Notes under the pieces: generated by a model | What the model was told of the DNA's origin: nothing | What the model saw: the letters and a program-made list of their open reading frames with translations, nothing else | The model's database searches: none | In this document: piece after piece, positions 49,578 through 52,457 of the stretch | Layout: each line of letters begins with the position of its first letter | How positions within the stretch are numbered: position 1 is the first letter of the stretch | Assembly (NCBI GenBank): GCA_905221605.1 | Contig: CAJNDS010002544.1 | Coordinates: 64,001 to 116,457 of the forward strand | Direction: 5' to 3' | DNA: 52,457 nucleotides | From: Symbiodinium natans | Lineage: Eukaryota; Sar; Dinophyceae; Suessiales; Symbiodiniaceae | Position numbers and translations under genes: made by a program

Positions 49578-51437
49578 TCATGAGCATTTGTCCATGCACA
49601 TGGCTGCAGCATCGTCTGCTGCATCCTCTGTCTGAAGATTTGGGCACTCATCATCTTCCAGGCAAAGCGACCCCAGGGGAAGCTGTGAATTTCGAAGCTC
49701 GGCTGTGGCGGCTGTGGCTGTGTAGCACCAGAGCCCCGAACCTCCCAGGGTGACGGTCTTCTTGAGTCCTTTGAGTGCAGTTGATGTCCAGGAGTGTTCA
49801 GAGCAGGTGCTCCAGCACTGTCCGAAACGCGGGGCGGCAAGCAAGGTGCGTTTTGAACCGGAAAGTAGAGGAAGCTCCTGCTCTGCAGGCTGTAAGCCCT
49901 CCATTGGCAGCTTCAGGGTTTCCTGTTGAACTTCAATTGTAGCTGTAAGGCGTCGCAGGTCAACTGCCACAATGCGTGCCCTTTTGCCCAAGACTGCATC
50001 TACACCCTCTGGAAGAGGCACTAGCGATGACATGGAAGCTTCCTCAAGAAGAGTCCTGTTGTCCACGATCAGGACCTCGGTGCCAGCTGGAACATCCACA
50101 GCCTTCAAGATTCGCAGGGTCTGGAGCTCCTGGTCTAAGGCCCGCTTGAAAGGCTCGGTGCAGGAGTTGAAGCAGCTCGCTGCGCTCGCTTCCTTGCATA
50201 GGTCCCGGCAGGCCGTCTCCTGAGTCTGCCAAAAGTCGTCCTCACCTGAGATCTTGCATCCGAAGGTTGGTTTGATCTCCCCCATCTGCAATGGCATGAA
50301 GTCAATCAAGGTCCATGGCTCATCTCCTGTCGCCAGTGGCATCTTGCTTGGGTTCATAAACCCGCCAGCGATGACGAAACGCCGCTCGGCTCCTCGGATG
50401 ATTTTCCACTCGGAAAACTCGGACTGCATGGCGGCAAAATACCGCTCGGCTGTTGACATGGTCATCACGACATAGTCCACATTCAGATTGGGGAACGATG
50501 CCGCAAAGGCTCGACGCACCGTCCCTTCTTTGACAACGCTACTGAAACGGACTAAGCGATCGGGTCCCAGGGCGGATGGCTGAAATGGGCTTCGCGGAAC
50601 CGCACATCGACCGGACTCCCACCAGGGCTTGTAGCCATCCCCTGCAATGTCTGGACAACCAGAGCTGAACCAAGTCTTGCTTGGGCCATCCGCACGAAAA
50701 AGCTCGCAACGCATGTCCGTCACATTCACGGGCTCCTCACAGCAGCAGAGATACTCCACACCATTCTCGAAGACTGCTGCATCCTTGTGAGCTCCAAACT
50801 TGTGTGTCAGGTCAAGTAATTCCAAGCGACCACGTTCCATTTCATTGATCGAAAGGTCTTGCTCATGCGTGGCGTTCTGCTGCATATCATCAAGCTGCTG
50901 TCGTACAAAATCTATGGAAACATCCGTCAAAAATGAACATGCCATGGACGAGAACACCGCCACGCCCCAGAATGTCGCTGTTGCTGCCATTGTGATCACG
51001 AGCGGTGCTGCAGCAGCCGCGGTAAGACTAGCTGTCACAGCCGCGGCAGCACCGACTGCCAGCTGTCCAACTCCTGCACCAGATGCAATGGAAATTGTCC
51101 AGGACAGCCCTTCTTTGGTCAGGCCCCATGTCGTCTCACTTGCCTGATACCAATCGTTCTGCCCGTCGTGTACAATCACATGCAGGTCATATGCGCCTAA
51201 AGCTGCAAGACATGAGAATTTCTCGCCAGGCTGCACCTGATTCTGGGTGTGTGCATAAACACGTGCCACTTTTGGCAAAGCAAGGAAATTCAAGGGCAAG
51301 GAGGCGTTATTGATTACAGAAAAGTGAAAGGCCGACCGATTGGCACTGGTGTTGATGCTGGCCAGCTCGGCCGACTCAGCCCGTAAAGCAGCGGAATGGT
51401 ACAACAGGCACTCCGCAACAAACCAGTGCAGCAGCAT
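49578..51437 (-). CDS. Intronless 619-aa predicted secreted/membrane protein, unknown
   Basis: The first ATG after an in-frame stop is at 51435-51437. The N-terminus MLLHWFVAECLLYHSAALRA resembles a signal peptide. A domain of about 85 residues follows, with beta-strand-like alternation (FHFSVINNASLPLNFLALPK ... GAYDLHVIVHDGQNDW), then an Ala-rich hydrophobic block (about residues 115-170, ASGAGVGQLAVGAAAAVTAS to FWGVAVFSSMACSF). The long C-terminal part has many Cys (EYLCCCEE, GQCWSTC, MCMDKCS). Asn-X-Ser/Thr sites (NTS, NRS, NAS, NAT, NVT, NRT) suit an extracytoplasmic location. No family recognised. It is the longest frame in the window and codon-rich throughout, so a real gene is very likely. 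Confidence 0.8.
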   Translation of the reverse strand: MLLHWFVAECLLYHSAALRAESAELASINTSANRSAFHFSVINNASLPLNFLALPKVARVYAHTQNQVQPGEKFSCLAALGAYDLHVIVHDGQNDWYQASETTWGLTKEGLSWTISIASGAGVGQLAVGAAAAVTASLTAAAAAPLVITMAATATFWGVAVFSSMACSFLTDVSIDFVRQQLDDMQQNATHEQDLSINEMERGRLELLDLTHKFGAHKDAAVFENGVEYLCCCEEPVNVTDMRCELFRADGPSKTWFSSGCPDIAGDGYKPWWESGRCAVPRSPFQPSALGPDRLVRFSSVVKEGTVRRAFAASFPNLNVDYVVMTMSTAERYFAAMQSEFSEWKIIRGAERRFVIAGGFMNPSKMPLATGDEPWTLIDFMPLQMGEIKPTFGCKISGEDDFWQTQETACRDLCKEASAASCFNSCTEPFKRALDQELQTLRILKAVDVPAGTEVLIVDNRTLLEEASMSSLVPLPEGVDAVLGKRARIVAVDLRRLTATIEVQQETLKLPMEGLQPAEQELPLLSGSKRTLLAAPRFGQCWSTCSEHSWTSTALKGLKKTVTLGGSGLWCYTATAATAELRNSQLPLGSLCLEDDECPNLQTEDAADDAAAMCMDKCS

Positions 51438-51635
51438 ATGTCGACCAATCTTCAGGTGCAGCTGAACATGGAAAACTATTTTTCAAACGATCTGTCTTGG
51501 TATCTGAGCCATCATATGCGGCAAAGGCATCGTCAAGCCACGATGTTGTAAGCCGCCATGTTATTGCAGAGAACCCTTGGACTTCTTCAACACGCGATCA
51601 ATTTAAGGGCACCCGCTGCTGGCGTGCACTTCCAA

Positions 51636-51713
51636 GTATGGTACTCACGTATGGTACTCACGTATGGTACTCACGTATGGTACTCACGTATGGTACTCAC
51701 GTATGGTACTCAC
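51636..51713. repeat. 13-bp minisatellite, six perfect units
   Basis: GTATGGTACTCAC repeated six times without a mismatch, about 200 bp upstream of the start codon of the minus-strand 619-aa gene. Each unit contains the near-palindrome GGTACTCACGTATGGTACT. Perfect identity implies recent expansion. Confidence 0.95.
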
Positions 51714-52457
51714 GTAAGCAAGAACAGCGCAGAGAAAATACGCCTTCCCAGGCGTGGACTTAGCAGCTTGAGCTCCTACAAAGCTCTGCTTTCACTGCCA
51801 TCTGCCGCAGAGTCACGGAAACCATGCTGCAAGGTGCGCGAAGACTAGCCCAGAAGGACCTCCACCAAGACTTGCCAGTTGCTCCGGGGTGCAGCAGGAC
51901 ATAGCAGGACCCAACCCCGAGCCGACCTCCTCTGCCCCCCACCGAGTTGGCTCGACTCAGCCACCAGTGCTGCAGGCCACGCATGGCCGCGTCGTCCCTC
52001 AGCAACGCGAACTTTGAAAACAAATACACGAAGACATGGCAGCACAAGCCAGAACATGCCCCTCAGCCGAGCGGCGCAAAATCTGCCAGCTCAAACGCAT
52101 GCAGAATTCTCTGGTACCAGCTCTCTTTGCTGATTTTTGCGCTGGCTTCAGACATGGGGAAACCTTGCATTGCAAAGGGCTGCTTCCTGCCTTGCAGCAG
52201 CAACAAGCAAGCTCTCAAGAGTCAGGCAAGTATCAATGCGAACGGTGGCGATATAATCCAAAAGCTGTTAGAGCGGGTCGATGGCCAGAACGCTGACGCC
52301 ACTCCAAGTGCTTTGACACCTGTCTAGGACCCTAACCATTCACAGCATCAGCAGCCAGGACTGCATTTCCCTACCCGTGCTGCGCTAAACTGCTCTACTT
52401 CATCGGCCTGGAACACATTGATGATTTCCTCCAGTGGCAGGCAAGATTTGTTAAGAC
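51714..52457. other. Right edge, no gene assigned
   Basis: Several short overlapping frames on both strands; none has splice signals or motifs that stand out. No telomeric repeat or palindromic element seen. Confidence 0.35.

Overview
This window reads as nuclear DNA of a dinoflagellate. Four things point that way: (i) a 16-nt exact match to the 3' part of the dinoflagellate spliced leader at 36386-36401; (ii) exon joins that only work with GC or GA donors as well as GT; (iii) short exons with mostly same-strand genes; (iv) TTTAGGG-type telomeric repeats. I cannot name the genus. I saw no rRNA, tRNA, CRISPR array or bacterial gene structure.

Layout. 1-1618 is an intronless cassette of three small open frames, the first cut by the window edge. 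From about 2.2 to 41.6 kb the DNA is a mosaic: short coding islands (about 50-200 bp) separated by TTTAGGG/CCCTAAA arrays in both orientations and by several families of short palindromic (MITE-like) elements. Within this mosaic many islands can be joined as plus-strand exons in a consistent phase. Examples are a protein-kinase gene (4.3-6.0 kb), a multi-exon gene of unknown function (16.7-18.3 kb), a peroxisomal-type SLC25 carrier (33.1-38.6 kb) and about ten short 3' gene ends. 19.7-22.9 kb breaks the mosaic with two or three intronless open frames free of telomeric DNA. After a 100-N gap (42358-42457) the texture changes: 42.5-52.4 kb has no telomeric arrays. It holds a plus-strand gene end at 43265, a convergent minus-strand MORN-repeat gene (43.7-47.4 kb), two small plus-strand genes (48.0-48.9 kb) and a 619-codon intronless minus-strand gene (49578-51437).

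Main observation. Several introns inside the mosaic consist wholly or almost wholly of telomeric repeat: 4646-4694, 11353-11406, 15528-15588, 25473-25569 and 41545-41581. The flanking exons join in phase across them. The G-strand repeat itself supplies both splice signals (G|GTTTAG ... TTTAG|GG). Longer introns often begin with TTTAGGG arrays and end with CCCTAAA arrays, so their ends are complementary. Telomeric arrays also sit at the centres of palindromic elements, and one lies between 21-bp direct repeats. A nested two-exon gene carries a spliced-leader relic, which marks it as a likely retrocopy, yet its intron contains a telomeric array. Together these suggest that telomeric DNA was repeatedly inserted here and recruited as intron sequence.

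Limits. Exons were called by eye from open frames, splice signals and phase. No RNA or homology search was available. Islands without a phase-checked neighbour can be misread, and I met several where a second frame looked equally good.
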